DNA of 64,000 nt from Nannocystis punicea (lineage in GTDB: Bacteria; Myxococcota_A; Polyangia; Nannocystales; Nannocystaceae). Positions 1 through 9,100 of the stretch are shown here, in pieces (positions within the stretch are counted from its first letter, which is position 1; the number at the start of each line of letters is the position of its first letter). A program made the position numbers and the translations under genes. The DNA lies in assembly GCF_026965555.1 (NCBI RefSeq), contig NZ_CP114040.1, positions 7,531,001-7,595,000 on the forward strand. Direction: 5' to 3'. The notes beneath the pieces are model-generated. The model was given only the letters and a program-made list of their open reading frames with translations, was not told the DNA's origin and did not search any database.

Positions 1-1666
1 AGCGCTGGAGGTTGCCGATCCGCAGCAGCGCCTCGGCCACCAGCGCCGGCTCGCCGAGCTCGCGCGCGGCCGCCAGCACCACCTCCGCGCGGGCCAGCGC
101 CGGCTTGTAGCGGCCGACCTCGTTGGCCGTCTTGATCTCGGCCAGCCAGCGGCGGACCTCCTCCGCGCGCATCGTCTGGCGCACGTCGCTGCCGTGCAGC
201 CACGTCGGCAGGCCCTCCACCTCCACGCAGGCCGCCACCGGCTCGAGCTGGCCCTCCGCCTTCACCGCGTGGCGCGCCGCCGAAGCTGGCTCTTCGGCCA
301 GGGCCGTCAGCATCGCCGCCAGCTCGCGCGCCTGTCCGCTGAGACAGGTCATGCGCCCGACCAGCGCCGCCTGCTGCTCCGGCGCCGCCTCCGTGTAGGC
401 CTCGCAGGCGGCCAGGTACAGCTCGCCCCAGCGGTCGGCGCGGGCCTCCATCGCCGCCGCCAGCGTCTGCCACACCTCGACGGCGTAGGGCGCCTCGACG
501 CCGGTGATCGCCGCGCGCAGCGGCGCCTGGCGCTCGGCCCACAGGCGCGCCACCCGGTCCGCGTGGCCCTCGCACTCGCCGTGGGTCTCGCGCCACAGCG
601 AGAGCGCCAGCCCGCCGGCGGTCGCCAGCAGCAGCCCCAGCGCCGCCGCCGACCGCCGGCGCCGGCGCAGCCGCGGCGCCTCGGTGATCGCGTGCAGCAG
701 CGCGTCCATCGACTCGTGGCGGCGGTTCGGCACCGCCGCCAGGCCGCGGGCCAGCGCCGCTCGCAGGAATTTCGGCACCTTCGCCGGCCGCGGCGGTCGG
801 TGCAGCTCGCCGGCCATCACCGCCTGGAACCGCTGCGCCGGGTCGCCGTCGGGGAACGGCCGCACCCCGAACAGCGCCTCGTAGAACGCCACGCAGAAGC
901 TGAACTGGTCCGAGCGGGCGTCGCACGGCAGCCCGAGGTGCTGCTCCGGCGCCATGTAGGGCGGCGTCCCGGCGATCATCGACGTCTGCGGCCCCGGCGC
1001 GCCCGCGTGCAAGATCCGCGCGACCAGCGACGACGGCGGCCCCACCCCGGCCGTGCGCGCCAGCCCGAAGTCGAGCACGCGCACCCGCCCGTGCACGTCG
1101 ATCATCGCGTTCTCCGGCTTGAAGTCGCGGTGGACCAGCTCCGCGCGGTGGGCCGCCGCCAGCCCGCGCCCGGCTTGCACGAACGCCGCGGTCACCTCCT
1201 GCCACGGCCGCGGCCCGCCGCGCGCCATCCACTTGCGCAGCGTCTCGCCCTCGATGAACTCCATCGCCACGAACACCTCGTCGGCGAGCACCCCGACCTC
1301 GTGGACCGCGACCACGTTCGGGTGGTCGAGGCGGGCCAGCGCCTGCGCCTCGCGCAGCAGCCTGGCCGCCCCGTCGCCGCCGTCGTCGCCGGCGGCGCGC
1401 AGCAGCTTGATGGCGATCTTGCGCCCGAGCTGGCGGTCTTCGGCCTTGTAGACCACCCCCATCCCGCCGGTGCCGAGCCTGGCCTCGATGGCGAAGCGGC
1501 CGATCCGCGCCGGCATGGCTGGCTCTTTGGGCATGTCCTTACGGGCATGTCCCTTGCGACTGGAGCGCGGCGGCTCGGTCGATACGTCCTGCTGCGGTCC
1601 GAGGCGCAGGGTCGGCGCCGATGCGCCCAGGACCTCGTCGGACCGCTCGTCGCGCGAGCCGCTCAC
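1..1666 (-). CDS. Ser/Thr protein kinase with C-terminal membrane segment (partial, 3' end outside window)
   Basis: Hanks-type kinase; 555 residues lie in the window and the C-terminus runs off the left edge. The glycine loop GTGGMG is at about residues 65-70, the ATP-binding Lys in IAIK at 87, the catalytic HRDFKPEN at 179-186 and DFG at 199-201, so it should be active. A basic stretch and one membrane helix follow at about 339-357, then a helical C-terminal domain, probably TPR-like sensor sequence. I chose the GTG start at 1666 because the frame upstream of the kinase domain stays open with a coherent Ser/Pro-rich leader; ATG codons at 1534 and 1516 are alternatives. A 14 bp-step palindromic array (1531-1550) is read in frame inside this leader. 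It is the last gene of a probable four-gene minus-strand operon, 40 bp after its neighbour. Confidence 0.9.
   Translation of the reverse strand, partial: MSGSRDERSDEVLGASAPTLRLGPQQDVSTEPPRSSRKGHARKDMPKEPAMPARIGRFAIEARLGTGGMGVVYKAEDRQLGRKIAIKLLRAAGDDGGDGAARLLREAQALARLDHPNVVAVHEVGVLADEVFVAMEFIEGETLRKWMARGGPRPWQEVTAAFVQAGRGLAAAHRAELVHRDFKPENAMIDVHGRVRVLDFGLARTAGVGPPSSLVARILHAGAPGPQTSMIAGTPPYMAPEQHLGLPCDARSDQFSFCVAFYEALFGVRPFPDGDPAQRFQAVMAGELHRPPRPAKVPKFLRAALARGLAAVPNRRHESMDALLHAITEAPRLRRRRRSAAALGLLLATAGGLALSLWRETHGECEGHADRVARLWAERQAPLRAAITGVEAPYAVEVWQTLAAAMEARADRWGELYLAACEAYTEAAPEQQAALVGRMTCLSGQARELAAMLTALAEEPASAARHAVKAEGQLEPVAACVEVEGLPTWLHGSDVRQTMRAEEVRRWLAEIKTANEVGRYKPALARAEVVLAAARELGEPALVAEALLRIGNLQR
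330..349. repeat. 14 bp-step palindromic array, 2 units
   Basis: CCTGT and ACAGG cores lie 14 bp apart (gcctgt at 330, acaggt at 344), forming a hairpin inside the kinase gene. Member of the window-wide family. Confidence 0.6.
1531..1550. repeat. 14 bp-step palindromic array, 2 units
   Basis: Two GCATGT cores at 1531 and 1545 with spacer CCTTACGG. It is translated as part of the N-terminal linker of the kinase at 1-1666. Confidence 0.75.
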
Positions 1667-1706
1667 GGCCCCGCACTATAACCCGCGCCCTGCCCGGGCG
1701 AGCGCC

Positions 1707-2033
1707 TCAATCGCCGCGCCGCTCGCCCGCGCCCGTGTCCGCGTCCGCAGCGGCCTCGACTGTCGGCGGCACGAAGCGCTGCCACACCAGCTGCCCCGGC
1801 CGCGTCTCCGAGCGGAACAGGATCCGGCCCATCGCGTCGTGCTGGTAGCGGACGCACAGGCCGCTCGCCGGCGGATCGCGGAACAGCGCCGTCGCCTCGC
1901 TGCGTGTCAGCGCCGAAAGATCGTGCACCGCCGTCCTACACGTCTCGCACCGGCGCACCCCGGCGTCGCCCGCGAACGCGTGCCAGTCCTCGTCGCAGGC
2001 GAACTTGAGGCGGAGGCTGCGGATCGGCGCCAT
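1707..2033 (-). CDS. small Cys-containing conserved protein
   Basis: 108 residues starting MAPIRSL. It shows an early Cys before a DEDW motif, a central CETC pair followed by VHDLS and an LTRSEA segment, and later CVRY. This matches a pattern I recognise from small bacterial proteins in which a Cys-x-x-Cys knuckle precedes a hydrophobic [VI]-[HY]-[DN]-[LF] stretch and a helix of type MTxxEA. No biochemical role is known to me; a metal-binding or redox function is only a guess. It begins 8 bp after the L12-like gene and ends 40 bp before the downstream kinase, so it is probably co-transcribed with the kinase-TIR-kinase gene. Confidence 0.75.
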   Translation of the reverse strand: MAPIRSLRLKFACDEDWHAFAGDAGVRRCETCRTAVHDLSALTRSEATALFRDPPASGLCVRYQHDAMGRILFRSETRPGQLVWQRFVPPTVEAAADADTGAGERRGD

Positions 2034-2041
2034 CTCGCCTC

Positions 2042-2425
2042 CTAGCGGATCTCGACCTTGGCGCCCAGCTCCTCGAGCGCCATCCGCAGCGCGTGCACCT
2101 CGCTGTGGTGGCCGCGCATGACCACGCTCGGCGTCTGGTCGGCCATCACCATCACGTCGGCCAGGCTGAGCTTCGGCACCGCCGCGCGCAGCGCCTTCAT
2201 CACCTGCACCCGATGCGGCCCGGCCCACACCAGCACGACGTCGAATTCCGGGATCCCCATCTCCACGAACGGGCCGTCGAGCGGCGCGCCCATGATCACG
2301 TACTCCGGCCCGGTGTAGACCGGCTCCATCCCCCAGCGGTCCTCGAGCTCGAGGAGCAGCTCCTGCAGCTCGACGGGGCCCAGCCGGCTGAGATATGCGA
2401 CGACATCTTCCCGCGTGACCGCCAC
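2042..2425 (-). CDS. ribosomal protein L7/L12 C-terminal-domain-like protein
   Basis: 127 residues from a GTG start preceded by GGGAGG. The N-terminal third has a leucine-rich VELQELLLELEDRWG segment like the linker/dimer side of bL12. The C-terminal half follows the bL12 fold pattern: FDVVLVWAG, then VMKALR, a SLADV helix, and the closing LEELGAKVEI. The usual Lys-rich factor-binding helix is partly altered (the typical KxxVIK reads RVQVMK). It is not an rplL locus: no ribosomal genes surround it, and it sits 14 bp after a kinase-TIR-kinase gene. Such stand-alone L12-like domains are seen in signalling contexts in some bacteria, but the role here is unknown. Confidence 0.8.
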   Translation of the reverse strand: MAVTREDVVAYLSRLGPVELQELLLELEDRWGMEPVYTGPEYVIMGAPLDGPFVEMGIPEFDVVLVWAGPHRVQVMKALRAAVPKLSLADVMVMADQTPSVVMRGHHSEVHALRMALEELGAKVEIR

Positions 2426-2439
2426 CTCGACCTCCCGCG

Positions 2440-5400
2440 TCAACCGGCGAAAATCAAGTACGCGAGGACGACCAGCGCCACCCCGCCGATCGCCACCGCC
2501 GCGAGCGAGCCGGCCGACATCCGCGGCGGCCAGTCGGGCAGCGTCTCGTCCTCGAGCGGCAGCGGCTGCGACGGCAGGGAGCGCGACGACAGGATCTCGG
2601 CCGGCAGCGGCTCGGCGTCGGTCGCCACCACCTCGTGCACCTCGAGCGCCGAGAACACCTCCGACACCGCCGTCTCGCCGAGCGCCTCCGACTCCTCGGC
2701 CATCGTCGCGAACGCCTTGACCAGCGACACGTTGGCCCGCTTCGGCGGCTGCGTCACGGGCCGCTCGCGCCGGACAGGTGGCGACTCCTCGAGCTCGACC
2801 GCGTCGGCCGCCAGCTCCTCGATCGTGTCGACCTCGTCGACCTCCTCGATCTCGGCGATCTCGAGCGACGAGTCGACCGGCCGCGGGGGCACAGCCTCGC
2901 GCGGCGTGTTGATGGGGCGCAGCGTCTCTTCCATCACCGACGCGCTGGTGGCCAGCAAGGTGGCGGTGCGGCCGTCGATCCTCTGCGGCTCGCGCCGGGC
3001 GACGGCCGCCGACAGGGCCGCGCGGAACTCCGCGGCGGTGCGGAACCGGTGCTCGCGGTTCCACGTGATCGCGGTGCGGATCACCATCCGGATCGACTCG
3101 GGCACGCTGAGCTCGCCGATCAGCCGGTCGGTGTTGCGGATGACGTCCATCGTCAGGTCGCGCTCGTAGAACAGGAACGCGAGCGTCATGCCGAGGCCGT
3201 ACACGTCGGCGCGCGCGTCGGCCTCGCTGGCCCGCTCCATCATCTCGGGCGCGGCGTAGATGACCGTCCCGAGCCCGCCCGCGGTGCCGCCGGTGGTGTC
3301 CTCGGCGCGGACCAGGTCGAAGTCGGTGAGGTACGGCGTGAACTCGTCGGAGACGAGGATGTTGCTCGGCTTGACGTCGCGGTGGAAGATCCCGCGCTCG
3401 TGGGCGAACGCCAGCGCGTCGGCCACCGCCAGCAGGATCTGCAGCCGCTTGCTGACCGACAGCCGCCCGCTCATCACCGCGTCGCGCAGGTTGCCGCCCG
3501 GCACGAACTGCATGGCGAAGTACTCGTACTCGCCGTCGCTGGCCGAGGGCTCGATGATGCGGACGATGTTGGGGTGCTCGATCTGCGCCATGATCCGCGC
3601 CCCGCGGAAGAAGCGCTCGCGCCGCTCGGCGTTGTGCACGTGCTGGCCGTGCAGCACCTTGAGCGCCACCTCGGTGTCGGTCGTCTGATCGAGCGCGCGC
3701 CAGACCGTGGCGAAGCCGCCGGCGCCGAGCTGGTCGAGGACCATGAAGCGCTCGTCGAGCACGTCGCCGCGGTGCAGCGGCCGGCCCATGCGCAGCGACC
3801 GGCGCAGCGACTTGATCTCCTCGTGGATCTCGCGCGTGTCCTCGCCGAGCGCCTCGAGTCGGGCCTTGCGGGCGCGCGCGGCCTCGATGCGCTGCTCGAG
3901 GTCGCGGATGTTGTCGAGGCGGGTGTCGCCGACCGGCACGCCGATCTTCGTGCCGCCGCGGGGCGGGGCCGTCTGCGGCAGGCCGAGGCTGACCACCAGT
4001 TGGTCGCACACCTGCTCGAGCACGCGGTCGGCGTCGGCCGCGGTCAGGCGGTCGAGCGGCTGCGACGGGTCGCCGAGCGCGCGGAAGTCGAGCAGGTCGG
4101 TGCCCTCGTAGGGCGTCTCGCTGATCATCAGCCACATCACCGGCAGGCCGCGCTCCTGGGCCATCAGCACCAGCGAGTACAGCTCGCCGCCGGGCGCCAG
4201 CTCTTCGGCGAGGAAGCGCGGCGAGATCAGCAGGATGACCGCCCGCGCCCGCGCGAACGCCTCGGCCAGCACGTCGATGCGAGACGCCCGCGACGACGAG
4301 TCGCCGGCGTTCCAGATCTCGAGCTGCGTGGTGTCGCGGTGCACCCGCAGGTGCTCGCGCAGGTGCTCGTACCACTTCCGGTCGCCGCGGCCGTGGGCGA
4401 GGATCACGTGGTCGCCCGGCGGCGCCACCGGCCGCGGCGCGCTGACGTCGGCGCGCCGGAGCCCCGGGGTCTCGGGCTCGCTGGGCGCCTGCGCCACCGC
4501 CTCGAACACCGTGAGCAGGCCCGAGCGCTCGACCCGGCCGAACGAGTTGTCGGGCGACGACGCCGCGTAGGCGCCCTCGAACGGCTCGAGCGCCGCGCGC
4601 AGCTCGGCGCACGACGCGTAGCGCTGCTCGCGGTCCTTGCACAGGCAACGCTCGATCACCGCGGCCAGCTCGGGCTGCAGCTGCGGCACCCGCTCGACGA
4701 TCGGCACGTGCGGGAAGTGCAGGATCGCCGTCAGCACCGACGGCACGTCGGGCCCGATGAACACCGGCCCGCCGGCCAGCGCGCGGTAGAGGATCGCCCC
4801 GATCGCCCAGATGTCGGTGCGCGGGTCGACGAACGCGGCGCCGCGGGCCTGCTCGGGCGACATGTACTCGGGCGTGCCCATGAACAGGTCGGCCGCGGTG
4901 CGCGACTTGCTGCCGGCCGAGGCCGCCGAGAACTTGGAGATCCCGAAGTCGAGCAGCTTGACCAGCACGCGGTCGTCGCCGAGCTCGTGGAGGTAGATGT
5001 TCTCCGGCTTGATGTCGCGGTGGACGATGCCGGCGCGGTGCACCGCCTCGAGGCCGATCAGCGCCTGCCGCATCAGGTGCACCGCCAGCTCGGGCTGCAG
5101 CTTGCCCTCCTCGAGGATCAGCTTCTCGAGCGAGCGCCCCGACAGCCGCTCGAGCACGATGTAGGGCCCGTGCGCGCTGCTCTTGACGAGGTCGAGGACG
5201 TCGCACACGTGCGGGTCGTGGACTCGCCCGGCCGCGGTCGCCTCCCAGAAGAAGCGCGCGAGCACGGCGGGGTCGCTGACGACCTCGGCGCGCAGCGACT
5301 TGACCGCGACCTCCTTCTGCGTGTCGATGTTGCGGGCGTCCCACACCAGGCCGAAGCTGCCCTCGCCGATCAGGCGCTTGAGCCGGTACTTCTGGTCGAG

Positions 5401-5508
5401 CAGCACGACCTCGCCGGAGGTCGGGCAGACCTCGACGTCCTCGGCGTGCAGCTCGGAGCAGTACGGGCACTGCAGCGAGTCGCGCGCGTGCGGGAACATG
5501 TGCGTCAC
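2440..5508 (-). CDS. kinase-TIR-kinase signalling protein with C-terminal membrane anchor
   Basis: 1022 residues. An N-terminal CPYC zinc-knuckle-like segment (C14, C17, C28) precedes kinase 1 (about 40-310) with GEGSFG, K70, HRDIKPEN (D165), DFG 187-189 and GTPEYMSPEQ. A TIR domain follows (about 365-510) with W379, the LLISPRFL strand and E442, in the place of the catalytic Glu of NAD-cleaving TIRs. Next come a charged coiled coil (about 530-572) and kinase 2 (about 588-850) with GAGGFA, K617 and HRDVKPSN (D711) but DFD instead of DFG (729-731). A long acidic tail ends in one helix (about 1000-1020), which should anchor the protein with its domains in the cytoplasm. It is the first gene of the minus-strand cluster. 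Kinase and TIR assignments are secure from motifs; enzymatic output is inferred. Confidence 0.93.
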   Translation of the reverse strand: MTHMFPHARDSLQCPYCSELHAEDVEVCPTSGEVVLLDQKYRLKRLIGEGSFGLVWDARNIDTQKEVAVKSLRAEVVSDPAVLARFFWEATAAGRVHDPHVCDVLDLVKSSAHGPYIVLERLSGRSLEKLILEEGKLQPELAVHLMRQALIGLEAVHRAGIVHRDIKPENIYLHELGDDRVLVKLLDFGISKFSAASAGSKSRTAADLFMGTPEYMSPEQARGAAFVDPRTDIWAIGAILYRALAGGPVFIGPDVPSVLTAILHFPHVPIVERVPQLQPELAAVIERCLCKDREQRYASCAELRAALEPFEGAYAASSPDNSFGRVERSGLLTVFEAVAQAPSEPETPGLRRADVSAPRPVAPPGDHVILAHGRGDRKWYEHLREHLRVHRDTTQLEIWNAGDSSSRASRIDVLAEAFARARAVILLISPRFLAEELAPGGELYSLVLMAQERGLPVMWLMISETPYEGTDLLDFRALGDPSQPLDRLTAADADRVLEQVCDQLVVSLGLPQTAPPRGGTKIGVPVGDTRLDNIRDLEQRIEAARARKARLEALGEDTREIHEEIKSLRRSLRMGRPLHRGDVLDERFMVLDQLGAGGFATVWRALDQTTDTEVALKVLHGQHVHNAERRERFFRGARIMAQIEHPNIVRIIEPSASDGEYEYFAMQFVPGGNLRDAVMSGRLSVSKRLQILLAVADALAFAHERGIFHRDVKPSNILVSDEFTPYLTDFDLVRAEDTTGGTAGGLGTVIYAAPEMMERASEADARADVYGLGMTLAFLFYERDLTMDVIRNTDRLIGELSVPESIRMVIRTAITWNREHRFRTAAEFRAALSAAVARREPQRIDGRTATLLATSASVMEETLRPINTPREAVPPRPVDSSLEIAEIEEVDEVDTIEELAADAVELEESPPVRRERPVTQPPKRANVSLVKAFATMAEESEALGETAVSEVFSALEVHEVVATDAEPLPAEILSSRSLPSQPLPLEDETLPDWPPRMSAGSLAAVAIGGVALVVLAYLIFAG

Positions 5509-6103
5509 GACGTCGAGCCCTCGCGCGGACGAGCGTCACCGAACGCGAGCACTGCGATCCCGGGGCGGGTCGCCCCCACACGCAGCGGGGGCCCGGGTGA
5601 GCTCGGCAGCATCGCGGGGGATTGTATACCAACGTGTCCGGCCCCGGGCGCCGTGTGAGGCGCTGCGAGCGCGGCCCGAACCGCCGCCTCGGGGACGGCG
5701 ACGACGCGAGCTCCTGGCGATCGCAGACCAGGCCATCTCCGCCCTATGCGCAGCCGCAGCCGCCGGGCGCGGGTCCGAGCGCCCATGCGCGCACACGATC
5801 CCACCCGCTCGGGGCCCGATAGGGTCACAGCGGCCTCACCGCGTGGACCCGAGGCCCCGCCGGATCCCCCGACTTTGGCGAATAAGGCCAGTCCCGATTG
5901 CACATTGTCGGCCGGACGTCCCGACAATCGGCGCTCGCCGAAATGGCATCACCACGCCCGGATCGTCCGATTCGCCGCGACGGCTCGCGCCGCCGGGAAT
6001 TCGTCCGCGAGCTCGCGGGAGATCGCCGCTCGCGGGGTTCCACCTGCGGCGACGATCCCGGGATCGTCGCCTGCGGCGGCGCCGCGGCTCGCCTGCGGGT
6101 GAG
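5509..6103. other. intergenic region, no gene seen
   Basis: About 600 bp between the end of mfd and the start of the kinase-TIR-kinase gene. No frame with coding-like third-position use and a recognisable product was found. It should hold the promoter of the kinase operon. It contains an inverted repeat with ATTGTCGG / CCGACAAT arms near 5904-5928 and a perfect 24 bp palindrome at 6048-6071. Confidence 0.6.
6048..6071. repeat. perfect 24 bp palindrome after mfd
   Basis: GGCGACGATCCC followed directly by its reverse complement, with no loop, 33 bp past the mfd stop. It lacks a T-run, so it could be a protein-binding site rather than a terminator. Confidence 0.6.
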
Positions 6104-9100
6104 CTACCGCTTTTTCGCCGGCGCGACCGGTTTGCTCTCGGCGATCTGCGTCAGCTCGGCCAGCGCCGCGACCGCGACCTTGAGCTGCGTGCGGCGGTCG
6201 GGCCCGCGCGCCTCGGGGACCGTCGCGACCACGCGGTCGCCCTGCAGCTTGAACTTGCCGTGGGTGGTCGCGTTCAGCCGGCCGGCTGTCTCTCCGGACA
6301 GGGGCGTGTCGGGCCCGAGGCGGACCGCCAGGCGCGTGCCCTTGAGCTCGACCGCGAGCGCGCCGAGGCGGCGGCCGTAGGTCTTGCAGATCATCACCAG
6401 GCCGAGGTGCTCCGCCTCGAGCGGCGCCTCGCCGTAGCGGTCGGTGATCTCGCTCATCACGTCCTCGACGGCGTCGCGGTCGCGCGCGGCCGACAGCCGG
6501 CGGTACAGGTCGAGGCGCTGGCCGACGTCGCGCACGTACGCCTCGGGCAGGTAGGCCGGGGTGTCGAACGCGATCTCCGGATCGGTCTCCCGCAGGATCG
6601 GCTCGCCGCGCAGCTCGGCCACCGCTTCTTGCAGGATCCGGGCGTAGGCGTCGAAGCCGATCGCCTGGATCTGCCCGCTCTGGCGCGCCCCCAGCAGCTC
6701 GCCGGCGCCGCGGATCTCGAGGTCGTGGACCGCCACGCCGAAGCCCGAGCCGAGCTCCGCGTGGCGCTGGATCGCCTCGAGCCGGCGGCGCGCCTCGGGC
6801 GACAGCCGCTCGAGCGCCTGCACCATCAGGTAGCAGTGGGCGCGCTGCTTGCTGCGGCCGACGCGGCCGCGCAGCTGGTACAGCTGGGCCAGCCCGAACT
6901 GCTCGGCGTGGGCGATGAACATCGTGTTGGCGCGCGGGATGTCGAGGCCGCTCTCGATGATCGTCGTCGACACCAGCACGTCGGCGCGGTGCTCGACGAA
7001 CTCGAGCATGGTGCGCTCGAGCATCTCCTCCGGCATCTGGCCGTGGGCGACGAGGACGCGGGCGTGCGGGACCAGCTCGCGGATCCGGACCGCGTGCTCC
7101 TCGATGCCGAGGATCTTCGGCACGACGTAGAACACCTGGCCGCCGCGGGCCAGCTCGCGGGTGATGCCCTCCTCGATCACCGCGTCGCCGATCCGGACGA
7201 TGGCTGTCCGAACGGCCAGGCGGTCGATCGGCGGGGTGCGGATCATGCTGATCTCGCGCAGGCCGAGCAGCGACATGTGCAGCGTGCGCGGGATCGGCGT
7301 GGCCGACATCGTCAGCACGTCGACCTGGGCCTTGAACTTCTTGAACCGCTCCTTCTGGGCCACCCCGAACCGCTGCTCCTCGTCGATGACGAGCAGGCCG
7401 AGGTCCTTGAAGCGGACGTCCTTGCCGAGCAGGCGGTGGGTGCCGACCACCACGTCGACCTCGCCGGCGGCGATGCCCTCGATCACGCGCTTCTGCTGGC
7501 GGTCGCTGCTGAAGCGGTTCAGCACCTCGACGCGCAGGTCGAACGGCGCCAGGCGCTCGCGGAAGGTGATGCCGTGCTGCTGCACGAGCACCGTCGTCGG
7601 CGCCAGCACCGCGACCTGCCTGCCGTTCTGGGCCACGCGGAAGGCCGCCCGCAGCGCGACCTCGGTCTTGCCGAAGCCGACGTCGCCGCAGATCAGGCGG
7701 TCCATCGGGCGCGCGCGGCCGAGGTCGCCCTGGACCGCGTCGATCGCGGTCTCCTGGTCGGGCGTCTCCTGGAACGGGAAGCTGTCGGCGAACGACTGGT
7801 CGTACTCGTCGGGGCCGGGGAACGCGGTGCCGGGGGTCGACTCGCGCTGGGCGTAGATCTGCAGCAGCTCCTCGGCCATCTGCCGCACCTCGGTCTTGAC
7901 CTTGTTGGCCTTGACCAGGAAGGTGCTGCCGCCCATCTTGTCGAGCTTCGGCGGCTTGCCCTCGGCGGCCACGTAGCGCTCGATCTCCGACAGGCGGTAG
8001 ACCGGCAGGTACAGCTTGTCGCCGCCCGCGTACTCGAGCTGCACGTAGTCGCCGGGCGCCCCGCCCAGCTGCAGCTGCACCAGCCCCGCGTAGCGGCCGA
8101 CGCCGTGCTGCAGGTGCACCACGTAGTCGCCGACCCCGAGCTGCGACAGGCTCGACAGCCCGGTGCGCCGCCGCGACTGGGCCCGCCGCGTCGACTTGCC
8201 GAACAGGTCGAACTCCGACAGCACCAGGAGGCGCGCGGCCGGGTAGTCGAAGCCCTCGCTGAGCTCGCCGACGGCGACCTGCACCCGCGTGCCCGTCGTC
8301 GGCGCCCGCAGCTCGATCGGCGCCTGCTCCGGCGAGAGCGCCTCCGGGGCGAGCCCGTGGCCGCGCAGCGCCCCGATCAGGCGGTCGACCTGGGCCCGCC
8401 CGGGCACCACCAGCAGCACCGTCCACGGCAGCAGCTCGCCGAGGTCGCCGGCGGCCGTCGGCGTCTCGGCCTGCAGCGCCCGGATCTGGTCGACCAGCGG
8501 GCGCATCGCCTCGCCGCTGCGGTCGGCCCGCGACGCCTCGAGCGCGGTCCGCAGCGGCTTGTTCGAGCCGACCTGCAGCCACACCGCCGGCCGCTCCTCG
8601 GCTGCCTTTTTGGACATGCCCTTGGGGGCATGCTCCTTCGGACCTGCATCTTCGGGCCTGTCCCCTGATTCAGGAGACTCCGCCGCCTCGCCCTCGACCA
8701 GCAGCCGCGACAGCACCACCGGGGCGGCGCGCAGGCGGCGGCCGAGGTCGGCGTCGGGGACGAAGAACTGCTCGGGCGGGGCGACCACGCCGCGCTCGGC
8801 CTGGGCGCGGCCGTACTGCTCCGCGGCCTCCTGGGCCTGCTCCTCGGCGACCTGCAGCAGCGCGTCGGGCTCCTCGATGACCCACCGGGTGCCGCGCGGC
8901 AGGTAGTCCCACAGCGGCGCCATCGCGTCGTGGAAGATCGGGGTCAGCGCCTCGACGCCGAAGAACTCGAGGCCCTGCTCGAGGTTGTCGACGATCTGCC
9001 GGCTCTTGCTCGACGGCGCCAGGGCGGCGTCGGCCAGCGCCAGCACCCGCGCGCGCAGCGAGGCCGCGGTGGTGGCGACCGTCTCCCGCACCGGGTGGAT

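Noticed and set aside
2635..5658. Long open frame (about 1000 codons) on the strand opposite the kinase-TIR-kinase gene
   Set aside because: It is antisense to a gene with full kinase motifs; its Arg/His/Leu-rich translation is typical of the complement of GC-rich codons.
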